Assembly (NCBI GenBank): GCA_021738405.1
Contig: JAIPCC010000012.1
Coordinates: forward strand, 1 to 43,195
Origin: Crocinitomicaceae bacterium
GTDB taxonomy: Bacteria; Bacteroidota; Bacteroidia; Flavobacteriales_D; Crocinitomicaceae
Reading direction: 5' to 3'
DNA length: 43,195 nt
The notes beneath the pieces were generated by a model. It was not told the origin of the DNA. It saw only the letters and a list, made by a program, of their open reading frames with translations, and ran no database searches. The stretch's first letter is position 1. Each line of letters begins with the position of its first letter. Positions 8,224-16,893 of the stretch are shown here, piece by piece. The translations under genes and the position numbers were made by a program.

Positions 8224-10397
8224 AAACTACCAGACTTCATTTGTTCTTTCTTTTTCTCTCGTTGTCGGGAGCAATCTCCACTATTTGGGCTCAGCACAAC
8301 GCCGAGTTTGTCAGGCCCTTTATTGGCACCGATGGCACCGGACACACCTTTCCGGGGCCGTCCATGCCTTTTGGAATGGTGCAACCTGGGCCAGATAACC
8401 AAGATTACGGCTGGAACCACACCAGTGGCTATCAGTACAAAGACACCTTTTTAATGGGCTTTTCGCAAACGCGCTTCAGCGGTACGGGCATCAATGAAAT
8501 GGGCGATATCCTCTTGTTGCCGATCAATCCGCAGCAAGCACAGCTCAAAAACGCGTATTTCAAAGAAAGCGAAACGGCAAGTGTTGGCTATTATGGACTC
8601 ACCAAACAAGATGGCGTCAAGGTAGCGCTCACTTGTACCGAGCGGGTGGCTTTTCATCAGTATACTTTTCCACAAAAGGACGCGCAAGTACTTGTGGATT
8701 TTCAGCATGGCCTGCGCTTTGTCTTTGAAGAAAACGATCCCAAAGGATTGGTCCTGGAAAGTGACATCAAGTTTGAAAACGATTCTACGATTTCAGGATA
8801 TTGTTCGACCAGTAATTGGGTGAATCGCCGCTATTATTTTACCGTCTCATTTAGTAAACCGTTTGCGCATTCAACGTTGTTGGCAGGCGCGCAAAACGCA
8901 AAAGCACCCAAATATTTGTTGGATTTCACCTTGAACAAGGAAAAGGTGCTCCAAGTAAAAATTGCCTTATCTACGGTGGATGTAGAAGGCGCCAAACGAA
9001 ACATGGAAGCGGAAGTCGACCATTGGGATTTTCAAAAAGTACGCGACGCAAATCAAAACGGTTGGGAAAATTATTTGTCGAGAATTGACATCAAAGCACC
9101 CCAAAAGCAAAAAGAAATATTTTATACTTCCTTGTATCACTTGCTTTTGCAGCCCTCCAATATTGCCGATGTCGACGGAAGATACCGCGGCGCAACGGAT
9201 CAAATCAGTGTGGCGCCTCACAAGGCATACTATTCCACGCTTTCCAATTGGGATATTTATCGGGGCGCGTTTCCGTTGTTGCAAATCATTGCACCTGAAA
9301 AAATTGACGGAATGGTCCAAACGATGTTGCTGCATCATGAGGCAAAGGGTTTCTTACCCATCTGGACCGCCTGGGCCCAAGACAACTATTGCATGATCGG
9401 CAACCACGCCATCCCGATGATTTTGTCTGCTGCAAACAACGGATTCACAGGTTTTGATGCTAACGAAGCCTTACAAGCAATGGTCGAAACCAGTACCAAA
9501 AGCCACATCAATTCAGATTGGGAGCTTTACAACAAATTCGGCTACTACCCTTATGATCTTTTAGATAACGAGGCGGTTTCGCGCACCCTAGAAAGTGCTT
9601 ATGACGACTGGTGTGTGGCTGAAATGGCGGGTCAATTAGGCAAACAAGACATTGAAAAAGCGTTTTTAAAGCGTGCCCTTTTCTATCAAAATATCTATGA
9701 CTCCAGCACTACTTTTTTTAGGGGCAAGGATACGCAAGGCAAATGGAGAACGCCATTCGACCCCCTGATGGCCACCTCGCCCTTGAATTACCCCGGCGAC
9801 TACACAGAAGCGAATGCCTGGCAATACTTCTGGACACCAGCGCAATACGATATACCGGGGCTGTTTGAATTACTGGGCGGCCAAGCAAACTTTACAAAGA
9901 AACTGAATGCCTTTTTTACGACGGAAGCACTGAGGCCAAATAAATTCCTTGGGCAAGAAGCCATGATTGGCCAATACGCACATGGCAATGAACCGAGTCA
10001 TCACATCATTTATCTATATGCGTTTACCGATCAATTCAAAACGGGGCAAAAGTATATCCATCAGGTCATCAATGACTTTCATCAAAATACGCCCAACGGC
10101 ATGATCGGCAACGACGACTGCGGTCAAATGAGTGCTTGGTACCTGCTCTCCACTTTAGGATTTTATCCGGTGAATCCGGCTGCTGGCACTTTCGTCATAG
10201 GCAGTCCGCAAGTGAAGAAGGCAACACTGCACTTGGCTCAAAACAAGCGTTTCGTGATCAAAGCCCAAAATATTTCTGAAGTAAATATCTATCAAGAAAA
10301 CCCAACCTTAAACAACGCACCGCTGCAACAGCCCTTCATTCGCTATACTGATATCATGTCGGGCGGTGTCTTGAAATTCCAGATGAGCCCTCATTAA
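8220..10397 (+). CDS. GH92 family alpha-mannosidase, exported
   Basis: 725-residue glycoside hydrolase of family 92, a calcium-dependent exo-acting alpha-mannosidase family common in Bacteroidota. The mature protein follows a Sec signal peptide (residues 1-25, ending WAQ). The N-terminal signature FVRPFIGTDGTGHTFPG (30-46), PFGMVQPGPD (50-59) and the catalytic domain blocks HGNEPSHH (588-595, with the predicted acid Glu591) and GNDDCGQMSAWY (630-641, with the acidic pair that should hold the base) are all visible. Length and motif order match the family, so it should be active, probably in the periplasm or outer membrane. The start overlaps the upstream stop by 4 bases. Linkage specificity (alpha-1,2, 1,3 or 1,6) cannot be read from sequence by eye. 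Confidence 0.95.
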   Translation: MKTTRLHLFFLFLSLSGAISTIWAQHNAEFVRPFIGTDGTGHTFPGPSMPFGMVQPGPDNQDYGWNHTSGYQYKDTFLMGFSQTRFSGTGINEMGDILLLPINPQQAQLKNAYFKESETASVGYYGLTKQDGVKVALTCTERVAFHQYTFPQKDAQVLVDFQHGLRFVFEENDPKGLVLESDIKFENDSTISGYCSTSNWVNRRYYFTVSFSKPFAHSTLLAGAQNAKAPKYLLDFTLNKEKVLQVKIALSTVDVEGAKRNMEAEVDHWDFQKVRDANQNGWENYLSRIDIKAPQKQKEIFYTSLYHLLLQPSNIADVDGRYRGATDQISVAPHKAYYSTLSNWDIYRGAFPLLQIIAPEKIDGMVQTMLLHHEAKGFLPIWTAWAQDNYCMIGNHAIPMILSAANNGFTGFDANEALQAMVETSTKSHINSDWELYNKFGYYPYDLLDNEAVSRTLESAYDDWCVAEMAGQLGKQDIEKAFLKRALFYQNIYDSSTTFFRGKDTQGKWRTPFDPLMATSPLNYPGDYTEANAWQYFWTPAQYDIPGLFELLGGQANFTKKLNAFFTTEALRPNKFLGQEAMIGQYAHGNEPSHHIIYLYAFTDQFKTGQKYIHQVINDFHQNTPNGMIGNDDCGQMSAWYLLSTLGFYPVNPAAGTFVIGSPQVKKATLHLAQNKRFVIKAQNISEVNIYQENPTLNNAPLQQPFIRYTDIMSGGVLKFQMSPH

Positions 10398-10419
10398 AAG
10401 TCAATCAATTCTCTAAACG

Positions 10420-11952
10420 ATGAAAACAACCATCCTATCCCTCTTATTTGTATCCCTGAGCCAATTATTTTGGGCTCAAAAGCCAGTGAAAGGCGAAGTC
10501 ATGTACCACGTGTGTCAGCGCAGTTTTTACGACAGCAATGGCGATTTACAAGGCGACCTCAATGGCTTAAGGCAAAAACTTCCGTACCTGCAAGACCTCG
10601 GCATTACCTCCATTTTGCTCTTTCCGCTCTATGATTCCGATTGCTACCACAATTATTTTGCGAATGATTTTGAAAAAATTGACCCAGAATTTGGCACCAT
10701 GCAAGACTATATTGAATTGGTCAAGGAGGTGCACCGCCGCGGCATGAAAATCTATATGGATATGGAAACGCAGTACGTGACTTCCGAGCATTTATGGTGG
10801 AAAGACGCCGTTGGCAACTTAGATTCCAAATTCAGCGACTACATTTTATTCGACGACAGCACGCACCAAACACCAGCAACCATGATTTTCGATCTCAGGC
10901 TGCTCAATGGTTTTGACGGAAAAGTCATTTATGTCACGACGGTCAATTTGAAAAGCAAAAAAGTGCTCGATTACAATATCCAATTGTTCTCCTATTTCCT
11001 CGACCCGAATCAGGATGGTCTGTTCGACGATGGTGTCGATGGGTTTAGGTTAGATCATGCCATGGATCATTTAGATGCCAAACCGAGCCTCACCAATCTT
11101 TTTGCCGAATTTTGGAAACCCTTGATTGCCGCGCTCAAAGATGTCAATCCGGACATCAAAATTGTGGCCGAACAAGCCAATTGGGAAGACTACGGTTTCG
11201 ACTATTTCGAAAAAGCAACCGTAGACTGCATGTTTGGTTTTGGCCTGCAAAAAGCCATCATTGCTTTTGACAAAGAAAAAATCATCTCCAATGCTCAAAT
11301 GATTTTATGCGCTACCCCGAAAGGCAAGGAGCAATTTATTTTCATCGAAAATCACGACATCGACCGCTTTGCCTCATTAGAATTGACACTCGAAGAACAA
11401 AAGTTGGCAGCCACGCTCATGCTGCTCGTGGGTGGCATCCCCTCGATTTATTACGGTCAGGAAATTGGGATGAAAGGCAAGGTTTATGCTTTTGGCAACA
11501 CCGACGGCAATGACATCGGGCGCAGAGAAGCATTCGATTGGTACCAAAGTGGGGCAGGAGCCGGCATGGCTTTTTGGTATCAAAATTCTGGCGCCTGGTG
11601 GACCAACGCCAATCAGAAAGCCAACGATGGCATCTCTTTAGAAGAACAAGTCAACAACCCCAACTCACTTTTCAACTGCTACAAAAAGACAATTGCCTTC
11701 AAGCAGCAACACAGCGCGCTCGCCACCGGCTCCTACGCCAATGCGCCCAACAACAACCCCGAAGTGTATAGCTTTTACCGCCAAAGCAAAAAGCAAAAAG
11801 TCCTGGTGCTTGTCAACCTCTCTGCTGAAAAACAAGTGGTCAGCCTCAGCGACCCGATCCGTCGTGCAAAAGGATTAACCGAGGGCACGCGCCCGTATCA
11901 AGAAGAAATATCGCTTGCGCCGTTTGAATGGATGGTCTGGGAGGTGAAGTAA
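10420..11952 (+). CDS. GH13 alpha-amylase family hydrolase with unusual region I, exported
   Basis: 510-residue GH13 enzyme with a signal peptide (MKTTILSLLF...FWAQ, 1-20). The (beta/alpha)8 barrel has the nucleophile D212 in GFRLDHAMDH, the acid/base E251 in IVAEQANW and D313 in FIENHDIDR, so the catalytic triad is intact. Region I, usually DxVxNH, reads DMETQY at 114-119: Asp114 is kept but the Asn-His pair that lines subsite -1 is replaced by Gln-Tyr, while the following SEHLWW still aligns with the normal 'xxHPWF'. A beta-sandwich C-terminal domain closes the protein. It is the last gene of the operon, 22 bases after GH92, and its last 55 bases overlap the convergent ABC permease gene. 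The exact substrate (alpha-glucan, sucrose, trehalose or other) is not decidable here. Confidence 0.9.
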   Translation: MKTTILSLLFVSLSQLFWAQKPVKGEVMYHVCQRSFYDSNGDLQGDLNGLRQKLPYLQDLGITSILLFPLYDSDCYHNYFANDFEKIDPEFGTMQDYIELVKEVHRRGMKIYMDMETQYVTSEHLWWKDAVGNLDSKFSDYILFDDSTHQTPATMIFDLRLLNGFDGKVIYVTTVNLKSKKVLDYNIQLFSYFLDPNQDGLFDDGVDGFRLDHAMDHLDAKPSLTNLFAEFWKPLIAALKDVNPDIKIVAEQANWEDYGFDYFEKATVDCMFGFGLQKAIIAFDKEKIISNAQMILCATPKGKEQFIFIENHDIDRFASLELTLEEQKLAATLMLLVGGIPSIYYGQEIGMKGKVYAFGNTDGNDIGRREAFDWYQSGAGAGMAFWYQNSGAWWTNANQKANDGISLEEQVNNPNSLFNCYKKTIAFKQQHSALATGSYANAPNNNPEVYSFYRQSKKQKVLVLVNLSAEKQVVSLSDPIRRAKGLTEGTRPYQEEISLAPFEWMVWEVK

Positions 11953-13382
11953 CGCCTATGGATGCCCCAAGCCACCAACGCTTGGCCAGCGAGTACCACA
12001 GGAGAAAACCAACCAACCGCTCTGAAAAAGGGTAAAAAGTAGTTCTCGGCAGTAACATTTTGTTCACTGATAATCATAAAAAGCAGTGGTATTGCCCAAT
12101 AAATTAGGGCGTAATAGAGCGCAATACTCAATATTTTGTTTTTGTATTTGGAGCGGTACAGCAACGTGCGCGTCATCAATACATCGCGCAGCACCAAGAA
12201 AATGAGGGCCAAATAAGACCAAGCAAAGTTGTGTTGGTATCGTAAAATTTCTAATGCTCGAAAAATATGTGGGAGCTGATGCTTTGCCAAGCCCGTAATT
12301 TGAAGTGTAAAGAGCAACAGCAATGAAAGGGTCAGGCCGAGCAGAACACTGAACCATAGCGGCGCACGTTGCCATGTTTTTGTGAATTGGCCTTTGCGCA
12401 GAGCTTGTAAAAACAAAGTGTAGTCATTTTCTGAGTGTCGTTCAAAAATGAGTAAAAACTGCGTGAGCAAGAAAAACACCAAACACACCAAGGCCAGGTG
12501 GTAATAGACGGCATTCAAACCAAGAAGTTGAGGGTCAATATAGCTGGTGTCGTAATCGGCTGAATAGATGGGCAGATTCCAAGTAAAACCATAAAAGTAG
12601 AGGCCTGTAAAGACGAGGAAAGCCAACCAGTATTTTTGGCTGTTGCGGTACTGCAATTCTTTGCGCAAATTTTGATGGATGCCAATAAAGCTCCAACCGA
12701 TAAATATGAGCAGCGAAATCAAAATAGTCAGGTTGTTCCAAATGAGACCAAACCAACTGATGGCGCCTTTTTCTTCGCCGATTAAGGCCAGGTAGAATGA
12801 AAGCCAACCCACACCAATTACAGCTAGGATAAAAAAGAGTGTCGTATTGATTTTGGCGTGGCTAAATGCTGACTGCGTACTTCCGGTAATGGTCAGCAAA
12901 CTAAAAAGCAGGGCGCTGAGGTTCATCAGGAGTACCAAAGCGATGTAGATCAGGCCGTTTGTGATGCTCTGGCCCACATTTTCGCTTGCAAGCGCTGCGC
13001 AAAAATAGACCAACATGGCGCTGAGCCCGCCGAGCCATTGCAAGAGCGTAGGGCCAAAAATTTTGCCGATAGTGAGTGTCAATGGGCTTTGGCCACTCAT
13101 GCGTTGGCGATCCCAGGTTTTCTGATTGATTTCATCGGCAACGGCATCCGCAGCATTTTTGCTGCCCCAAATGCCCGTGATCAAATACAGGATGAAAAGT
13201 GCGGTATTCATCAAGACCTCTGCTAACTTAAAATATTCACTTAAGTCTTCTTTAACCATTGCGATGGTGGTAATTACAAAAGCTAAGGCGCTGAGGCCCA
13301 ATAATGCGAAAACACGGTTTGGCTTGAGCTCTAACCAAGCATTGCGCTTGAGTTCTGGGTTGCGAAAGATATCGGATAACAT
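11898..13382 (-). CDS. ABC transporter permease
   Basis: 494-residue polytopic membrane protein with about 10-12 hydrophobic segments (for example FALLGLSALAFVITTIAMV, VLMNTALFILYLITGIWG, FFILAVIGVGWLSFYLALIG, FSVLLGLTLSLLLLFTLQI). The motif AADAVADEINQKTWDRQRMSGQSP near residue 100 is typical of ABC-2 type permease subunits, where regulators write the coupling loop. The ATP-binding subunit lies directly upstream with one base between stop and start, so the two form an export or membrane-remodelling pair. Substrate is unknown. The 3' end overlaps the convergent GH13 gene by 55 bases, which is long for a convergent pair. Confidence 0.85.
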   Translation of the reverse strand: MLSDIFRNPELKRNAWLELKPNRVFALLGLSALAFVITTIAMVKEDLSEYFKLAEVLMNTALFILYLITGIWGSKNAADAVADEINQKTWDRQRMSGQSPLTLTIGKIFGPTLLQWLGGLSAMLVYFCAALASENVGQSITNGLIYIALVLLMNLSALLFSLLTITGSTQSAFSHAKINTTLFFILAVIGVGWLSFYLALIGEEKGAISWFGLIWNNLTILISLLIFIGWSFIGIHQNLRKELQYRNSQKYWLAFLVFTGLYFYGFTWNLPIYSADYDTSYIDPQLLGLNAVYYHLALVCLVFFLLTQFLLIFERHSENDYTLFLQALRKGQFTKTWQRAPLWFSVLLGLTLSLLLLFTLQITGLAKHQLPHIFRALEILRYQHNFAWSYLALIFLVLRDVLMTRTLLYRSKYKNKILSIALYYALIYWAIPLLFMIISEQNVTAENYFLPFFRAVGWFSPVVLAGQALVAWGIHRRYFTSQTIHSNGASDISS

Positions 13383-13383
13383 G

Positions 13384-14277
13384 TTATGCGTTTTTGATGG
13401 TTTTCAAATAAGCGTCCTGAATATTGACGCTGTGTTTGCCAAAAGCCCTGACTTGGATGCCTTGTTGCAAAAAGTATTGTAGGGCAATATGAGGAGGTGT
13501 TCCTGCTTCGATTGAAAAAATAGCGGTTTCTCCTTCATTTGCTATCATGTTGAAAAGTGTCGGTTCTGAGAGGCTGTTCAATAAAGATGAATTGACGGCT
13601 TCAATGAAGTAAGTGCTGTCTTTTTGGGCAGCGGTATCCATTGAAAAGTCGGTTTCCACCAACTTGCCTGCTTTCAAGACGATGAGGTGATTGGCATACT
13701 GATCGAGTTCGGCTAAAATGTGCGAAGAAACGAGCAAAGTAATGCCCTCTTTATTGAGTTTTTTGAAAAGCTCCGCCAACTGGATGCGCGCTTCAGGGTC
13801 TAGGCCCGATGCGGGTTCGTCTAGGATGAGGTATTTGGGCAAATGAATGATCGCTTGTGCAATGCCCACACGCTGCCGCATACCGCGCGACAAACTTTTG
13901 ATTTGCTCCTTTTTCTTATCCGTCAAATTCACTTGCTCCAACACTTCCTCGACGCGTTGCTGAACCATCTGGTGTGCAGCGGCAAAATACGCTAGCGACT
14001 GCTCAACGGTGAGCTCCTCGTAAAGTCCAAAATTATCGGCCAAAAAACCCAACAACCGATGGCACGCATGCGGATCTTCACTGCTGTCAATGCCATCTAT
14101 GAGCACTTGCCCCTCAGTCGGATGCGCTAATGCACTCATGCAGCGCATTAAAGTCGTTTTTCCAGCGCCGTTAGGACCAACCAGCGCGGTAATACTTCCC
14201 TCGGGAATCGTAAAAGAGAGCTCATTCAAAGCGCGGTGCGTTCCGAAGCGAAAGCTGAGATTTTTGATTTCGATCAT
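13384..14277 (-). CDS. ABC transporter ATP-binding protein
   Basis: 297-residue nucleotide-binding subunit. Walker A GPNGAGKT is at 34-41, the signature LSRGM at 129-133, Walker B YLILDE at 149-154 and the switch His at 186 (SSHI). A C-terminal extension of about 80 residues follows the ATPase core, as in CcmA/NatA-type exporters. I chose ATG at 14277, where the family N terminus MIEIKNLSFRFG begins; an in-frame extension to 14367 adds 30 residues with no family match. It is transcribed ahead of the permease, one base apart. GlxA-like drug, sodium, polysaccharide or lipid export are all possible for this subfamily. Confidence 0.93.
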   Translation of the reverse strand: MIEIKNLSFRFGTHRALNELSFTIPEGSITALVGPNGAGKTTLMRCMSALAHPTEGQVLIDGIDSSEDPHACHRLLGFLADNFGLYEELTVEQSLAYFAAAHQMVQQRVEEVLEQVNLTDKKKEQIKSLSRGMRQRVGIAQAIIHLPKYLILDEPASGLDPEARIQLAELFKKLNKEGITLLVSSHILAELDQYANHLIVLKAGKLVETDFSMDTAAQKDSTYFIEAVNSSLLNSLSEPTLFNMIANEGETAIFSIEAGTPPHIALQYFLQQGIQVRAFGKHSVNIQDAYLKTIKNA

Positions 14278-14429
14278 TTGCAAGTAATTGTTAGTCTTGT
14301 GAAGATAGTTGAAAATTATCAGAGACGCATAACCGAAACTACCTCTGAGTTCTAATTCTTCCTTCAAATAAAATATACGCCATTTAAACGCGTTCCTGTC
14401 TCAAATCTAACAACTTAAATTCCAATAAA

Positions 14430-15155
14430 ATGCTACAATTCCCTACCCAATTATTATTTGCAACTGTGCTTTTTGCAGGGCTTTTTGCTTGTTCGAAAAG
14501 AGGTTGTACCGATCCACTGGCCTCCAATTACAATCCCGCGGCTCAAAAGAACAATGGTAATTGTGTTTACACACCAGGAATCAAATTAATTGGAGACGAC
14601 ACACTGCATGTGCCAGTTGGCGGTGAATTGATCGATGAAGGTGCATTTGCAATTGATGCAGATGGAAGTAAACCGAGTGTAGCGGTTGTCAATGCGGTCA
14701 ATACAGCCAAAAAAGGAAATTACACTATTCAATATTCAGCCCAAATGAAATCTGGTGAAGTAACCGCCACTCGCAAAGTTGTGGTGGCGTTTGACCGTTC
14801 CAATTGGGTCGGCACTTGGAAACCACAAGGAGATTGCGGCCCCGCGCAATTATTTCATCCTGATACTTTGTTGACTTTTGTGGAAGGCGATCAAAGTAAT
14901 AGGGTCCAAACAACCGATATGTTGTATTATGCGCCCAATGAGTTTCTCGAAGCAACCGTTTATTTGGACCAAATTGATATGAAGAAGCAATATGTGCAAT
15001 ATAATTTTGAAACCTCCTTTTTCACAGCGCATGGCAACATGAATGAGGATGGAACGGCGTTTAAACTGACCGTCGATTATGATTTTTCGCCAAATAGTTT
15101 CTTTTACACCATCTTTCCTAGGATATGTGAGTTGGTTTACACGAAGGTGGAGTAG
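14430..15155 (+). CDS. Lipoprotein with DUF5011-type Ig-like domain
   Basis: 241-residue exported lipoprotein. The signal peptide ends in a lipobox AGLFA-C with Cys21 as the lipidated residue. Next comes CTDPLASNYNPAAQKNNGNC (26-45), a short cysteine-bounded motif that is widespread in Flavobacteriia surface proteins, then an Ig-like domain (about 50-118: LIGDDTLHVPVGGELIDEGAFAIDADG) of the DUF5011 sort, and a C-terminal domain of about 120 residues (WVGTWKP onwards) that resembles an extracellular beta-sandwich with no named family. Probably anchored to the outer membrane. Monocistronic by position; a T9SS cargo gene follows after 60 bases. No function can be stated beyond surface lipoprotein. 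Confidence 0.78.
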   Translation: MLQFPTQLLFATVLFAGLFACSKRGCTDPLASNYNPAAQKNNGNCVYTPGIKLIGDDTLHVPVGGELIDEGAFAIDADGSKPSVAVVNAVNTAKKGNYTIQYSAQMKSGEVTATRKVVVAFDRSNWVGTWKPQGDCGPAQLFHPDTLLTFVEGDQSNRVQTTDMLYYAPNEFLEATVYLDQIDMKKQYVQYNFETSFFTAHGNMNEDGTAFKLTVDYDFSPNSFFYTIFPRICELVYTKVE

Positions 15156-15215
15156 GGTTGAACAACTTAAGAACAAATAGACTAACTTGGTGTTTTGTTC
15201 ACAAAACATAGCTCC

Positions 15216-16451
15216 ATGAAGTCACTGATACTCACCTCATTTATCCTGATTGCCACTTTTTCATTCGCTCAATTAGGCTCAACAATGTTTGGCCTAGCCC
15301 GCAACAGCCCATCAGGTGTATTCCTTGCGACCATGGATCCTACAACCGGAATGGCCACGAATCTCAGCCCAACATCGATTTCGAGCAGTATCAATTTGAC
15401 TGGCGCGGCCTTGAATCCGTATACCAACCAATTTTGTTTTTTTGGCGACAACGGTTTAAAGTCAATCGATCTTTTTACTGGGCTCGAATCCAATACGGCA
15501 ACAATCAACAATCCAAATGGCACCGGATACTTCGATCTTTTCAGATTCAACACCTCCGATTCCCTGATGTATGGTTTGTCGCGTAGAAACATTCCCAATC
15601 CGCAAACGGGAGGCCTCATGGGTGCCATGTATTTGGCTACAATAGACGCCAGCACAGGCACGATTACCGAAATCTCTCCAACATCTATTGGCCAGAGTTT
15701 TGCATATGCTGGCAGCGCCATAGACCCCCATCAAATGGTGTTTTATTATTCAAATGGTGCTCAATTGGTGGGTTTAGATATGTACACTGGTGGTATTTTC
15801 TCTAATCCAACCTTGACCTTTCCTGGCGGCGGTCAGAACTTCGATAACTTCACTTACAGCTGCGCCGACACAACTTTGTACGGCTTGGTACGCGGTGCTA
15901 ATACCATTCATCTAGGTAAAGTGAATGCGATGACAGGTGAGGTGACAAAAATCAGTACGCAAGCCATAGGGGTAAATTCCTATTCAGTCAACGGAAGCTC
16001 AACTATCGACCCGGTGAATATGATTTACTATTTCATCAGTGGCTCAGGAACTGGGCTCACTATTTATGGTGTCTCGTTGCAGACCGGTTTGGTGGTGAGT
16101 CAAGGAACAATCAGCAACACCGGAGCACTTTATTTTGACATGATGCGCATCCAAAGCGATTGTTATGAATCGATACCAACAAGATTCCCGCCTTCGTCTT
16201 CTCTTCCGGAACCGGTGGTCAAACCCCTAACTGTTCAAGTTGCGCCAAACCCGTTTGCAGATCAGTTACACATCACAAGTAACGCAGAACTGCAAAAAAT
16301 TGAGCTCTATCAAGCCAATGGCGTCCTCTTGTATGCTGTGGAGGTTTCTTCAAAAGAATGTACGTTAGAAACGAGTATGTTGCATGAAGGAATGTATTTG
16401 CTTCAAATAACTACTGCGCAGGGAATCCAAAGCGTTAAGATTTTAAAGTAG
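15216..16451 (+). CDS. T9SS-secreted protein with three propeller-like repeats and type A sorting domain
   Basis: 411 residues starting at the ATG at 15216 (MKSLILTSFILIATFSFAQ signal peptide); an in-frame TTG at 15195 is rejected because it would precede the signal. Residues about 24-310 consist of three repeats of roughly 95 residues, each with a [FY]GL.R start, a LATxDxxTGxxTxISPTSI-like strand pair and a GSAxDPxxxxFYY strand, suggesting a partial beta-propeller or solenoid. A low-complexity linker (TRFPPSSSLPEP, 322-333) leads to a type A T9SS sorting domain (about 337-411: VAPNPFADQLHI ... GMYLLQITTAQGIQSVKILK), so the protein is exported across the outer membrane by T9SS. Function beyond that is unknown. 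Confidence 0.85.
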   Translation: MKSLILTSFILIATFSFAQLGSTMFGLARNSPSGVFLATMDPTTGMATNLSPTSISSSINLTGAALNPYTNQFCFFGDNGLKSIDLFTGLESNTATINNPNGTGYFDLFRFNTSDSLMYGLSRRNIPNPQTGGLMGAMYLATIDASTGTITEISPTSIGQSFAYAGSAIDPHQMVFYYSNGAQLVGLDMYTGGIFSNPTLTFPGGGQNFDNFTYSCADTTLYGLVRGANTIHLGKVNAMTGEVTKISTQAIGVNSYSVNGSSTIDPVNMIYYFISGSGTGLTIYGVSLQTGLVVSQGTISNTGALYFDMMRIQSDCYESIPTRFPPSSSLPEPVVKPLTVQVAPNPFADQLHITSNAELQKIELYQANGVLLYAVEVSSKECTLETSMLHEGMYLLQITTAQGIQSVKILK

Positions 16452-16464
16452 GGGTATTTTCTGA

Positions 16465-16777
16465 TTGTAAGAAAAAGTCTTTTTGCTGGGATTGAAGATC
16501 CCATTGAACCGACGTGCAGTGGATAAAAGCCCTCTGTCGTTGCTTTTAATTGAATAAATGCTGCGCATTTTATTTAACTCGTGTTTTTCAAATTTGAAGC
16601 GAGCTTCATTTCGCTGGGATTCGCGCGCTTTCATCGCGCGATCTTGTTTTCAGATCACAAGAAAAAGTCTTTTGCTTCGCAAAACGGACTTTTATTTTTA
16701 ATCTTTTTGAAATGAATTTCAAACGCTTAAAAACAAAAAAAGTCCGCTTCTTTCGAAGTGGACTTTTTCTTGTGATC
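16465..16777. repeat. tRNA-Lys-related repeats: direct copies and a 17-bp perfect inverted repeat
   Basis: This stretch carries no credible protein gene. GATCACAAGAAAAAGTC at 16653-16669 is the exact inverse of 16761-16777, which is the 3' end and downstream flank of the tRNA-Lys gene. A shorter copy, AAGAAAAAGTCTTTT, occurs at about 16469-16484. CGCTGGGATTCG of the tRNA T-arm (16779-16790) is repeated in the same orientation at 16612-16623, and GCTGGGATT again at 16485-16493. CGCGCG at 16622-16627 pairs with CGCGCG at 16635-16640, and GGGAT/ATCCC pair at 16488-16502. The pattern looks like duplicated and inverted fragments of a tRNA 3' end with its flank. Confidence 0.7.
16735..16768 (-). 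terminator. Rho-independent terminator of tRNA-Lys (possibly bidirectional)
   Basis: On the + strand GTCCGCTTC (16742-16750), loop TTTC (16751-16754) and GAAGTGGAC (16755-16763) form a 9-bp stem with one G-T wobble, flanked by A and T runs on both sides. On the minus strand, where the tRNA is read, the T run is at 16735-16741 and the wobble becomes an A-C mismatch. Confidence 0.75.
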
Positions 16778-16845
16778 CCGCTGGGATTCGAACCCAGGGC
16801 CCATACATTAAAAGTGTATTGCTCTACCAGCTGAGCTACAGGATC
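16773..16845 (-). tRNA. tRNA-Lys (anticodon UUU)
   Basis: 73-base cloverleaf on the minus strand. The acceptor arms are GATCCTG and CGGGATC with discriminator A at 16773; the D-arm reads AGCTCAGCTGGTAGAGC; the anticodon stem ATACA/TGTAT closes a CTTTTAA loop with anticodon TTT at 16810-16812; the T-arm is CTGGG TTCGAAT CCCAG. CCA is not encoded. It is followed by the hairpin at 16735-16768 and preceded by a perfect promoter (16862-16893). Confidence 0.97.
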
Positions 16846-16861
16846 TGCCTTTTTGAGGGTG

Positions 16862-16893
16862 CAAATATACAACTATTGTTTTGATTCGGCAAA
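16862..16893 (-). promoter_or_regulatory. Promoter of tRNA-Lys
   Basis: On the minus strand TTTG (16890-16893), a 20-base spacer and TATATTTG (16862-16869) match the Bacteroidota promoter consensus exactly. Transcription would start about 12-15 bases before the tRNA 5' end. Confidence 0.8.

Noticed and set aside
16606-16872. 88-codon minus ORF reading ...DPVAQLVEQYTFN...GSNPSG
   Set aside because: This is the well known false translation of a tRNA gene (tRNA-Lys at 16773-16845).
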